Part shown: one piece after another, positions 50,941-58,628 of the stretch
Position numbering within the stretch: position 1 is the stretch's first letter
Layout: every line of letters begins with the position of its first letter
Assembly (NCBI GenBank): GCA_023411375.1
Contig: JAEYOW010000037.1
Location: 62,001 to 126,000 of the forward strand
From: Bacillota bacterium
Lineage (GTDB): Bacteria; Bacillota; Clostridia; Christensenellales; Aristaeellaceae
Direction: 5' to 3'
Length of the DNA: 64,000 bases
Translations under genes and position numbers: made by a program
The notes under the pieces: generated by a model
Database searches by the model: none
Told to the model about the DNA's origin: nothing
What the model saw: only the letters and a program-made list of their open reading frames with translations

Positions 50941-51618
50941 ATGGACCTGTTCGACATCATCGGCCCTGTGATGATCGGGCCCAGCTCGTCGCACACGGCG
51001 GGCGCGGCACGCATCGGCAAAATTACGCGCATGCTTCTAAACAGCAGACCCGTCCATGCGCGCATCGGTCTGTATGGCTCGTTTCAAAAAACCTATCAGG
51101 GCCACGGTACCGACAAGGCGCTTGTCGGCGGGCTTTTGGGCATGGACGTGGACGACCTGCGCCTGCGCGACAGTCTCCGGCTGGCCGATGAGGATGGGCT
51201 TGACTATTCGTTTTACAAAGCGGAAATACGCGGCGCGCACCCCAATACCGTCGTGCTGGACGTGGACGGCGCGGACGGGCGGCATATTCAGGTTGTGGCC
51301 GCGTCTGTGGGCGGCGGCGAAATCGTCGTCAAATCCATCGATGGGCTTGAAGCAGGCTTTTCGGGACATGAAAACACGCTTGTCATCACCCACCACGACA
51401 CGCCGGGCATGATTGCCAGCATCAGCGGCGAATTGGCCGCCAGCAGGCTAAATATTGCCACCATGCGCGTTTTCAGGCGTTCGGCCGGCGGCGAGGCCAT
51501 GGTGGCGCTGGAGCTGGACGGCGCGGCGGAGGCGGACGTGCTTTCGCGGCTCGGCGGCCTAAAGGGCGTTTACCACGTGGCCTATTTGGCGGCAAGAAAA
51601 GAGGAGGCGCTGGGATGA
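50941..51618 (+). CDS. sdaAB: L-serine dehydratase, beta subunit
   Basis: A 225-residue subunit starting MDLFDIIGPVMIGPSSSHTAGAARIGKI, the typical N terminus with the PSSSHT loop. The C terminus carries an ACT domain (LVITHHDTPGMIASISGEL to ~220) that may sense serine. With the alpha subunit it forms the iron-sulfur enzyme that turns L-serine into pyruvate and ammonia. GGGAGG lies just before ATG 50941; frames opening earlier include the promoter and are rejected. It overlaps sdaAA by 4 nt. Confidence 0.95.
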   Translation: MDLFDIIGPVMIGPSSSHTAGAARIGKITRMLLNSRPVHARIGLYGSFQKTYQGHGTDKALVGGLLGMDVDDLRLRDSLRLADEDGLDYSFYKAEIRGAHPNTVVLDVDGADGRHIQVVAASVGGGEIVVKSIDGLEAGFSGHENTLVITHHDTPGMIASISGELAASRLNIATMRVFRRSAGGEAMVALELDGAAEADVLSRLGGLKGVYHVAYLAARKEEALG

Positions 51619-52457
51619 GAACGGTAGGCGAGCTTTTGGGTGTTTGCGCGAGAGACGGCCTTACCCTTGGCGCCGCAGCGTTGCGTTGGCAGGCCGGAGA
51701 AGACGGAAAGAGTGAAGACGCGGTATTTGCCAGGATGGAGGCCCGCCTCCGGGTGATGCGCGAAAGCGCCCAAGCCGGATTATCCGCCACGATGCGCTCC
51801 GTTTCCGGCATGGTAGGCGGACAGGCCGCCAAAATGATTGCGCCCGGACAATCAGGGCGCTTTGGCCCTTTGGGCAAGGCGTGCGCCTATGCGCTTTCCA
51901 TTGCGGAGTGCAACGCGTGCATGGGTAAGATCGTCGCCACGCCCACGGCTGGCAGCTGCGGCATTTTGCCCGGCGCGCTGCTGGCCGCGCAGGAGGATGC
52001 GGGCTTTTCAGACGCAGAGCTGGTGTCTGCGCTGTTCGCGGCGGCGGCCGTCGGACGGGTTATCGCGCTGCAAGCCACCATCAGCGGAGCCGAGGGCGGC
52101 TGCCAGGCCGAATGCGGCGCCGCGGCGGGCATGGCCGGCGCGGCGCTTACGCAGCTTTATGGAGGCACGCCCATTCAGGCGTGCGACGCGTGCGCGTTTG
52201 CGCTGATGAATATGATGGGACTGGTTTGCGACCCGGTGCACGGGCTGGTGGAGGTGCCCTGTGTGTACCGAAATGTTGGAGGCGTGTCTCAGGCTCTCGC
52301 CGCAGCGCAGATGGCGCTGTGCGGCATATCCTGCCCCATACCCTGCGACGAGGTTATCCACGCCATGAAGGAGGTGGGCGACGCGCTGCCCCCAAGCCTG
52401 CGGGAAACCGGCGATGGCGGCTGCGCCGCCTGCCGAAGCGTGTGCGCGGGGCGCTAA
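51615..52457 (+). CDS. sdaAA: L-serine dehydratase, alpha subunit
   Basis: A 280-residue catalytic subunit. TPTAGSCGILPGALLAA near 115-131, GAEGGCQAECGAAAGMAGAAL near 157-177 and MMGLVCDPVHGLVEVPCVYRN near 200 carry the cysteines thought to bind the [4Fe-4S] cluster. The end DGGCAACRSVCAGR is also cysteine-rich. Separate alpha and beta subunits are the Clostridia/Bacillus arrangement. It starts in the ATGA overlap with sdaAB. Two hairpins follow the gene. Confidence 0.95.
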   Translation: MRTVGELLGVCARDGLTLGAAALRWQAGEDGKSEDAVFARMEARLRVMRESAQAGLSATMRSVSGMVGGQAAKMIAPGQSGRFGPLGKACAYALSIAECNACMGKIVATPTAGSCGILPGALLAAQEDAGFSDAELVSALFAAAAVGRVIALQATISGAEGGCQAECGAAAGMAGAALTQLYGGTPIQACDACAFALMNMMGLVCDPVHGLVEVPCVYRNVGGVSQALAAAQMALCGISCPIPCDEVIHAMKEVGDALPPSLRETGDGGCAACRSVCAGR

Positions 52458-52463
52458 GCGTTC

Positions 52464-52520
52464 ATCCTGATGTTTTGGTCCCGAACCAAATCAGGAAACA
52501 AACGCTTGCCCGTTTGTTTC
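52464..52520. other. Two tandem hairpins after sdaAA, one containing a tRNA-Pro anticodon-arm copy
   Basis: TCCTGA-TTTGGT arms around a short loop form the first hairpin (52465-52496, with a 3-nt bulge). Its core TTTTGGTCCCGAACCAAA (52473-52490) is identical to part of tRNA-Pro at 28792-28809. GAAACAAACG and CGTTTGTTTC (52495-52520) form a second, perfect 10-bp stem. No long T-run follows, but they may still terminate. The remaining bases to 52629 hold no gene that can be supported. Confidence 0.6.
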
Positions 52521-52629
52521 TGCATGGTATTGAGCACTTGAATTATTTAAATTATGCTGCGAGCCCGTTACCCGATCACACTGAGCCTGGATATGGAATT
52601 ACAGAGGAAGACACCATTGCGTATCCTCC

Positions 52630-53028
52630 CTATGCCATTGCGTCCAGCACATCCAGCACGTCCGGGTCGCTCCCGTCATATACCAGCACAAAGCGCAAAC
52701 CAAAATGCGCGACGCGGCCATATTCGTCCTTGTCGATCAACCCGCTCAAATAATCAGCGCGGTTGCTTTCGTCAAAATAGACGAGCACGGTTTCTTTGCC
52801 GTCAAGCATCAGGCGTTGCCATACGGTCGCGTTATAGATCGGCACCTTTGCCTGCGGGTCCGCGTCCGCCAGCGGCGTGAGCGCGCAGGCGTATCCACGT
52901 TCTTCAAAATGAGAGAGCAGCTTTGCATATAGCTGCTCCTGCGAAGGGTTTTGCTTGCAGCCGCAAAGCAGCAGGGCCGTCAGCAAAAGCAGGGCCAGAA
53001 GGCTGAATTTCTTTTTCAGATCGCGCAT
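52630..53028 (-). CDS. Small predicted lipoprotein, function unknown
   Basis: A 132-residue protein with signal peptide MRDLKKKFSLLALLLLTALL followed by the lipobox LCGC (cysteine near residue 23), so it should be anchored in the membrane. The mature part (QEQLYAKLLSHFEERGYACALTPLADADP, then VLVYFDESNRADYLSGLIDKDEYG) resembles no family recognised here. ATG 53028 follows GGAGG by 7 nt. The gene is divergent from the zinc-ribbon gene. It may monitor the envelope, but nothing in the sequence shows this. Confidence 0.75.
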   Translation of the reverse strand: MRDLKKKFSLLALLLLTALLLCGCKQNPSQEQLYAKLLSHFEERGYACALTPLADADPQAKVPIYNATVWQRLMLDGKETVLVYFDESNRADYLSGLIDKDEYGRVAHFGLRFVLVYDGSDPDVLDVLDAMA

Positions 53029-53074
53029 TTGTGTGCCTCCCATGGTTTCATCCGTCACAGTATAGCACATTCCT

Positions 53075-53103
53075 TTGCGTTTCGCCATTGCCTGTGCTAC
53101 AAT
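53075..53103 (+). promoter_or_regulatory. Probable promoter of the zinc-ribbon gene
   Basis: TTGCGT (53075-53080) and TACAAT (53098-53103) are 17 bp apart, about 30 bp upstream of the start codon. Confidence 0.6.
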
Positions 53104-53132
53104 AGCGGAAGCTCAAATGAGGAGGGATTTTC

Positions 53133-53345
53133 ATGCGCTGCGGCTGCCCGCACTGCGAGGCTTATATGATCCAATCCGAAACCGGGGGACAGGCTTGCGT
53201 CTGCCCGGACTGCGGCTATCGATGCAACGCGTGCCTCGGCACCAATACCATCATCAGCCGCGAACAAATAAAAAAGCTCAGGGAGACCGAATGGTTCACC
53301 CCAAGCTTTGACAGCCCGGCCGGAGACGAAGACGGCGACCGCTGA
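53133..53345 (+). CDS. Small zinc-ribbon protein
   Basis: A 70-residue protein with CGCPHCEAYM, CVCPDCGYRCNAC and a charged tail. The CxxC pairs can bind one or two zinc ions. AGGAGGG lies 7 nt before the ATG. No family name is given. It may regulate or stabilise another protein; the gene stands alone between a lipoprotein and mntP. Confidence 0.7.
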   Translation: MRCGCPHCEAYMIQSETGGQACVCPDCGYRCNACLGTNTIISREQIKKLRETEWFTPSFDSPAGDEDGDR

Positions 53346-53909
53346 TCACAGCACGCCCAAATGCTCCAGCAGGATTTTGAGGCCAATTAAAATCAGCACC
53401 GCGCCGCCCGCGATCTCGGCCTTTTTCTGAAAACGGTTGCCGAATTTATAACCCACCGCCACCCCAACAAACGACAGGACGAACGTGATGGACGCAATCA
53501 AAAGCACGGCGGGGACGATGTCCATCTTGAGAAAAGCAAACGTGATGCCCACGGCCAGCGCGTCGATGCTGGTAGCGACGGCAAGGATAAAGAGTTCCTT
53601 TAAGTCCAGCTTTGGCTCCACGTCGCAGGCTTCGCCCTCCCCCGTTTCATGAAGAGCGTCCCAGATCATCTTGCCGCCGATATACCCCAGCAGCACAAAG
53701 GCGATCCAGTGATCCACAGGCGTAATATACCTTTCAAACTGCGTGCCCAGAAACCATCCTATCAGCGGCATAACGCCCTGAAACACGCCAAAAAAAAGCG
53801 CGATGACGGCCGCGTGCGCAAGGTTGAGCTTTTTCATGCAAAGCCCTTTGCAAAGCGATACAGCGAACGCATCCATCGAAAGCCCCACGGCAATCAAGAC
53901 CAGTTCCAT
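53346..53909 (-). CDS. mntP: Manganese efflux pump MntP
   Basis: A 187-residue membrane protein with six predicted helices. Two matching halves carry the conserved aspartates in VGLSMDAFAVSLCKG (near residue 11-25) and VATSIDALAVGITFAFL (near 112-128). FFGVFQGVMPLIGWFLG and GGAVLILIGLKILLEH are further family segments. It exports Mn(II) across the cell membrane. ATG 53909 follows AGGTG by 7 nt. The promoter at 53974-54002 carries a hairpin around its -35 box. No yybP-ykoY riboswitch was recognised in the short leader. Confidence 0.93.
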   Translation of the reverse strand: MELVLIAVGLSMDAFAVSLCKGLCMKKLNLAHAAVIALFFGVFQGVMPLIGWFLGTQFERYITPVDHWIAFVLLGYIGGKMIWDALHETGEGEACDVEPKLDLKELFILAVATSIDALAVGITFAFLKMDIVPAVLLIASITFVLSFVGVAVGYKFGNRFQKKAEIAGGAVLILIGLKILLEHLGVL

Positions 53910-53973
53910 CAAAAAACACCTCGGTATCTTTCATCCGTTCGTCCGCGACGATATTTGGAAGGATAAGGATTTC

Positions 53974-54002
53974 ATTTTAGCTTATCGCGCCTGTGCTGTC
54001 AA
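53974..54002 (-). promoter_or_regulatory. SigA promoter of mntP with flanking inverted repeat
   Basis: On the minus strand TTGACA (53997-54002) and TAAAAT (53974-53979) are 17 bp apart. A 10-bp perfect inverted repeat GCGCCTGTGC/GCACAGGCGC (53987-53996 and 54008-54017) frames the -35 box, like an operator. Read rightward the same repeat is followed by TTTTT and could terminate antisense transcription. Confidence 0.75.
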
Positions 54003-54061
54003 CATTCGCACAGGCGCTTTTTCATTTGACCTCACGCGCGGCGCGCTGTTTGGCCGCCGCG

Positions 54062-55276
54062 TCAGTTTCCGGCGGTCCCGGGCGCGTCATACCGGCTGGT
54101 GCATACCAGGCAGATCACGCCTGTTGCCAGCAGGCCCATACCGGAATATGCAAACCATTTGTCCACGCCGATCCATTCGCTGACAGGTCCCGCAGCCAGC
54201 AATCCAACAGGCATCGCCAGCGTCATGGCGGACATCAAAAGCGAAAACACCTTGCCCATTACCTCCGGAGCGATGGTTTCCTGAATATAGGCCATCAGCG
54301 GTACATTGATAAACGTGCCCGTACCGCCCATCACAAAGCAAATAGCCACAAAGACCCAAAAAGCGTCCGCAGGCAGCAGGCCGCTTGCCACGGAGGTAAG
54401 ACCCAAAAGGCAGATAGACAGCGAAACCATGAGAAAACGGCGTTTCATGCCGCCCCACACCCCGATGGCCAAAGAAGAAACCAGCAGCCCGCCAGCGAAT
54501 ACGAACTCAACAATACTGTTTTCGAAGGCGCCGCCGCCAAAATGAGTGCGTACCAGCAGCGGATACAGCGCGCCCAGCGGCATGAAGAGGACGTTGCAAA
54601 GCACCATCGGGAAGAATACCGCCATCAGCGGCCTGTTTTCCCTTACGGCGCGGAATCCCAGGCGCATATCGCTGAGAACACGTGGTTTTTCCGCGCTTTG
54701 AGGGATATCCGGAATGCGCACGAACAGCAGGCAGATTATCGCGAACGCCGCGCCAAAAATATCCACCAGCATGATGGGCGCGATAGAAAACATGCCCATA
54801 AGCGCCGCGCCAAGGACGGGGCCAAGCATATTGCTAAGCGATGAAATCAGGCTCCCCCACCCGCCCGCCTTGGTGAGCATATCCTGCGGAACCAGCATGG
54901 GAATGGCGGCCTGCATGGCGGGGGTGTGGAAGGTGGAGCCCAGCCCGCGCAAGAACAGGATGACGTAAACAAACCAGACCGGCGGCATGGCGGTTTGCAA
55001 ATACGCCACCCCCAGCGCCACGCTGGACAACGCCACCAGCCCGTCGGCGGCGATCATGACGGTGCGGCGGTTACAACGGTCAATCCATACCCCGGCAAAG
55101 GGGCCGAGCACCATATTGGGAATGAAGCCGACGATAGCCGCAACCGTGAGCGTAATGGCGGATTCCGTCTGTACGGTCAACTGCCAGATGATGGCGAACT
55201 GAACCGCCGCCGAGCCCACGAGGGAAAACGCCTGCCCGGCATAAATGATGGCAAATTGTTTCTTCCAAGAGTGCAG
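54062..55276 (-). CDS. MFS-family exporter, likely starting at a CTG codon
   Basis: About 404 residues with 12 membrane segments, related to MFS multidrug/macrolide exporters (WKKQFAIIYAGQAFSLVGSAAVQFAIIWQLT at the N terminus; GPFAGVWIDRCNRRTVMIAADG is the loop 2-3 motif). The promoter TTGCCA (55328-55333) and TACGAT (55305-55310), 17 bp apart, places the transcript start near 55298, so the upstream TTG starts are excluded. GGAAGGGGG sits 7 nt before CTG 55276, which aligns with the usual N terminus of the family. It probably exports a drug or metabolite; no regulator is adjacent. Confidence 0.85.
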   Translation of the reverse strand: MHSWKKQFAIIYAGQAFSLVGSAAVQFAIIWQLTVQTESAITLTVAAIVGFIPNMVLGPFAGVWIDRCNRRTVMIAADGLVALSSVALGVAYLQTAMPPVWFVYVILFLRGLGSTFHTPAMQAAIPMLVPQDMLTKAGGWGSLISSLSNMLGPVLGAALMGMFSIAPIMLVDIFGAAFAIICLLFVRIPDIPQSAEKPRVLSDMRLGFRAVRENRPLMAVFFPMVLCNVLFMPLGALYPLLVRTHFGGGAFENSIVEFVFAGGLLVSSLAIGVWGGMKRRFLMVSLSICLLGLTSVASGLLPADAFWVFVAICFVMGGTGTFINVPLMAYIQETIAPEVMGKVFSLLMSAMTLAMPVGLLAAGPVSEWIGVDKWFAYSGMGLLATGVICLVCTSRYDAPGTAGN

Positions 55277-55304
55277 AAAAAATCCCCCTTCCAAAGCTTG
55301 CGCA

Positions 55305-55333
55305 ATCGTACCATGAAAACGCCGGGATGGCAA
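55305..55333 (-). promoter_or_regulatory. SigA promoter of the MFS gene
   Basis: On the minus strand TTGCCA (55328-55333) and TACGAT (55305-55310) are 17 bp apart. The implied leader is only about 22 nt. Confidence 0.75.
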
Positions 55334-55363
55334 GGGGTGAATTAATCCGCATAAAAGCCGCTT

Positions 55364-57121
55364 CTATTCTCTTTTTTCGCCGCAAGCGGTATACAGCGCA
55401 AAGCTCAAGAAACCCGCGCAGGTGGCGAACGCTTCGCCCGTCTCGCATTCGCCCGTTATCTCGTTGACGCTCTCGCAGGCGATGCCGTTATCCATCCGCG
55501 TCAGGCGCAGGTGGGAAAGCGCGGTGTCCGCATGGCCGCTCAACAGGCTGTTGCAGATGGACAGCACCCACGGATGCGGCGCATGCAAGCAGCCGATTTC
55601 CGCGATGGGCTTATCTGAAAAGGAAAAGCGGTACTTTTCAGAACGGATGGTTCGCATGGTTTTTTGCCACAGGGGGTCGTCCATGCCGCAGAAGCCGTAA
55701 AAGGGCAAAAGCTGAAGGCTGCCCGGCGGTTCGTCGTAAATATCGAAATGGCCGTTCAGGTCGGTAGACCAGATAAACTGGCCGTCCCTGACGCAATGGG
55801 CGAGGATGGCTTCGCGCACGCGCTGCGCGCGCCCAAGCAGCTCCGGCCGCTCCAGATAATCCGAAAGGAGCGTAAGCATGCGCCATACCAGCACGTTGTC
55901 ATACGTCAGGTATGGATACACCACCTCGTCGTCGGTGGGTTGAAGAAAGGTTTCGTACAGCTCGTATTCAGGATGCTTTTTGGTTTCCAACACGCGCAGG
56001 ATGCGGCGCAGGCCGTCCTGTACCAGCGGCAGCCTCACAAACGCCCGGTCGCCGGCGCGCGCCACGTAGCGCTCCAGCGCGATCACCGGCGCGCAGAGCT
56101 CATCCAGCTCAAAGCCGGGTTCCAGCAGCGTGCCGTCGATATAGCGGCTATGCATGCCCACGTTTTGAATCTGCTTTTCAAACACATACAGCAAAATATC
56201 GCGCGCGGTTTCCGCATCCGCCAGTACAATCGCCGGAAAGCTCCACAGCAGGCTGTCGCGGTCCCAGTACGCGGCGGATACGTAATAGCGCGGGCTGCGG
56301 GAGGTCATCAGGCAGAATTCCTCCGTATCCAGCGTTTTACCGCCGGCATAGAAAAACGAGAAAAACAGGTTGGTGTTGAGCAGCCGCCGGATGCTCTCAT
56401 CAGGCGCTTTCAGCACGCGCGCGTCAAGCCACGCAAGCGTATCCCGCCGTGCCTTTTCATAGCCGACGCGGAGCAGGTGCTTGGCGGAGGTTGCCGCCGC
56501 CACGGTTTCATACCCAATCCCAAAAATAAAATCCACACGGGCGGTTTCGCCCGCGTCCAGCGTAAACGTCCGCCCTCCCTGCCAAGCCATTCCGCCAAAG
56601 GTCCACTCCACCGTATCCTCCGCGATGGGCGCAAAGGCGCACAGGGGAAGCCCGACAAACTCCTGCATCACAAAGGCATGGTTCCAGCCGCTGGGCTCCT
56701 GCGTGCGGCGGCCCTCCAGCACGGCGGTTTCATTGATTTCATGGAGGGTTCTTTGCCAGCCGCCCTCCACGCCCAGCCTCGCCCGGATAGGCGCGCCGGT
56801 CTGATTTTCAGCCTCCATGCGCACAAAAAACGCACGCTCGCCTATGGGGCACAGGTAGCTGACTGAAAGCTCCGCCCCAGCCGTGCGGCAGGTAAAGGAA
56901 GGAAGCCAGTAACTCTCGCGTTTCCAGATTGGCTCCCGAATGGGCGCTTCCGCGCCGTTCATGCTGAATACGGGCCTGAGGAAAGGCTTGTCGCCGCCGT
57001 TTAGCTCCAGCAAACCTTTGGCGCCCATGTGCAGCAGCGTGATGCCCTCCATGCCGCCCGTCGTCTCGTCTATGGTTGGAAGCGAAAGGTATTCGTTGCC
57101 CGTCACCTGATAGTTCTTCAT
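55364..57121 (-). CDS. (alpha/alpha)6-barrel glycosidase (six-hairpin fold)
   Basis: A 585-residue protein without a signal peptide, so it acts in the cytoplasm. An N-terminal beta domain to ~210 precedes an (alpha/alpha)6 catalytic domain. RYYVSAAYWDRDSLLWSFPA near 290-310 holds an Asp-Arg-Asp typical of six-hairpin glycosidases. GFELDELCAPVIALERYV near 360 and GECETGEAFATCAGFLSFALY at the end are further landmarks. It may resemble GH63, GH15 or GH125 enzymes; the family cannot be settled by eye. Start 57121 has AAAGGAG 9 nt upstream and is 4 bp downstream of the response-regulator stop. It probably cleaves an oligosaccharide imported by the transporter at 60.6-63.8 kb. Confidence 0.8.
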   Translation of the reverse strand: MKNYQVTGNEYLSLPTIDETTGGMEGITLLHMGAKGLLELNGGDKPFLRPVFSMNGAEAPIREPIWKRESYWLPSFTCRTAGAELSVSYLCPIGERAFFVRMEAENQTGAPIRARLGVEGGWQRTLHEINETAVLEGRRTQEPSGWNHAFVMQEFVGLPLCAFAPIAEDTVEWTFGGMAWQGGRTFTLDAGETARVDFIFGIGYETVAAATSAKHLLRVGYEKARRDTLAWLDARVLKAPDESIRRLLNTNLFFSFFYAGGKTLDTEEFCLMTSRSPRYYVSAAYWDRDSLLWSFPAIVLADAETARDILLYVFEKQIQNVGMHSRYIDGTLLEPGFELDELCAPVIALERYVARAGDRAFVRLPLVQDGLRRILRVLETKKHPEYELYETFLQPTDDEVVYPYLTYDNVLVWRMLTLLSDYLERPELLGRAQRVREAILAHCVRDGQFIWSTDLNGHFDIYDEPPGSLQLLPFYGFCGMDDPLWQKTMRTIRSEKYRFSFSDKPIAEIGCLHAPHPWVLSICNSLLSGHADTALSHLRLTRMDNGIACESVNEITGECETGEAFATCAGFLSFALYTACGEKRE

Positions 57122-57125
57122 CTGT

Positions 57126-58628
57126 TCATTCTCCTTTAGCGTTTTGATTGCCGGCCGGCAGAGCCCTGCCGCCGCGTTCACGGTATTCCTTCGGCGTCAT
57201 CCGGTAATAGTTGCGAAACACATGCGCAAAGTGTTTGGAGGAAGGGAAACCGACCGCCTCCCCAATCTCGTAAACCCTGGCGGCGGGGTCTGTTTTAAGC
57301 CTGAACGCCGCGTCCTCCATGCGCAGGCGCAGCAGGCAGCGGGAGTAGGATTCCCCCGTTTCCCGGTGAAACAGGTCGCTTAAGTATGCGGCGGACACGT
57401 GGAGTGCTTCCGCCACCTGCGACAGGCTGATGGGTTCCCGGTAATGGCCGCGCAGATATTCCAGCGCCTGCTGTGAGAGTGCGGAGGGCGCCGCCGGATT
57501 CGCGGCCGCGACGCCTTCCCCGCCCGCAAGCCGCCGCCACGCCTCCGAAAACCAGCCGCACGGGCCGTTCCATCCATCCGTTTTCTCTTTAATGTCGCGG
57601 CAAACCCTGGCGACCTCCTCCGGGCGGTCGGAAAACCCCTCCATCAGGAGCAAAAGCACCGAGCTTTCCGCCGCGCCCGGCTCCAGCCCGCCCAGATAAT
57701 CCGCAAGCGGGGCAAGCAGCGCGCCGGGCGGTATGGGTTCCCCGGCGGCAGCCGCCTTACAAGCCAGCTTCGATAGGCCGTCCAGCCAGTCCAGCAACCG
57801 CCTTTGCATATACATCAGCTCGCCCACAGGCTGATCAGCGGCCGTTGCCAGCGCCACGCGAAGCCGGCGGCGAAGCGCCTTTACCGTTTTCGACGCGCTT
57901 TCTCCGATGGGCGCATATGCCGCGCAAAGCCGCCATTGCGGGTGAGTGGCGCAAAAATGACGGAGCTTGTTTTCGCAAGCGGTTGTTAGCAGCGCCGCTT
58001 CCCGCGCCGGGCAGACGGCATAGGTTTCGCCCGATCCGCCCAATACGCATAGCGGCCCCAGAGATTCCGACACCTCCGTGAAAATCTCCCGCGCAAGCCC
58101 GCCGCAACCGTCAAGCACCATTTGCGCCGAGGGTGCGAGAGCCATGAGGCCAAGCCGCTCCCCTACCCCGCCGCGAAGCTCCGCCAACGCCGCCGCGTCC
58201 CCGCCCAGCGCGCGCGCAAGCAGCCCGGACGGCCCGGCCTCCCGCCCATGCCGCCGCGCCGCCCGCACGGTCAGTCCGCTTAACGCCGCCGACAGCTCGC
58301 CATCGTTAAGCGGCTTTAACAGGTAGTCGAATACGCTGAGGCGCACGGCCTCTCGCGCGTATTGGAATTCGTCATAGCCCGAAAGGATGATCACATCCGT
58401 CCCGGCATGCTCCCGCCGGATGTAGCGGGCCAGCTCAAGCCCGTCCATGCCCGGCATACGAATGTCGGTAATCACCGCGTCAAACCGCGCGCGGTCCAGC
58501 TTTTCGACAGCCTCGATGCCGTCGGAGGCCGTTTCCGCGGCCACCCAGTCCGGGTGAATTTCCGACAGGCGCGAGGCGAGGTATTCCCGCATCAGCCTCT
58601 CATCCTCTACGATCAGCGCCCTGTACAT
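57126..58628 (-). CDS. YesN-type response regulator with AraC DNA-binding domain
   Basis: A 500-residue regulator. The receiver domain MYRALIVEDERLMREYL has its phosphorylation aspartate at 55 (VITDIRMPGMDG). A long central helical region of ~250 residues follows, then an AraC helix-turn-helix pair (ISLSQVAEALHVSAAYLSDLFHRETGES, then VYEIGEAVGFPSSKHFAHVFRNYYRMTPKEYRERG). It pairs with the sensor kinase upstream, overlapping it by 29 nt. Its likely target is the divergent transporter operon starting at 60598. Confidence 0.93.
   Translation of the reverse strand: MYRALIVEDERLMREYLASRLSEIHPDWVAAETASDGIEAVEKLDRARFDAVITDIRMPGMDGLELARYIRREHAGTDVIILSGYDEFQYAREAVRLSVFDYLLKPLNDGELSAALSGLTVRAARRHGREAGPSGLLARALGGDAAALAELRGGVGERLGLMALAPSAQMVLDGCGGLAREIFTEVSESLGPLCVLGGSGETYAVCPAREAALLTTACENKLRHFCATHPQWRLCAAYAPIGESASKTVKALRRRLRVALATAADQPVGELMYMQRRLLDWLDGLSKLACKAAAAGEPIPPGALLAPLADYLGGLEPGAAESSVLLLLMEGFSDRPEEVARVCRDIKEKTDGWNGPCGWFSEAWRRLAGGEGVAAANPAAPSALSQQALEYLRGHYREPISLSQVAEALHVSAAYLSDLFHRETGESYSRCLLRLRMEDAAFRLKTDPAARVYEIGEAVGFPSSKHFAHVFRNYYRMTPKEYRERGGRALPAGNQNAKGE

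Noticed and set aside
28760..52490. tRNA-Pro arm and its copy as ends of a single integrated element
   Set aside because: The intervening 23.7 kb contains housekeeping genes (tadA, hprK, asnS, spoIIID, mbl, tyrS) and no integrase.
52520..52629. In-frame plus-strand stretch after sdaAA encoding TEPGYGITEEDT, possibly a gene remnant
   Set aside because: No recognisable family, no start or ribosome site, and it merges into the antisense of the lipoprotein gene.
53912..54061. yybP-ykoY manganese riboswitch before mntP
   Set aside because: The predicted transcript start leaves only about 60 nt of leader, too short for that fold, and its conserved loops were not seen.
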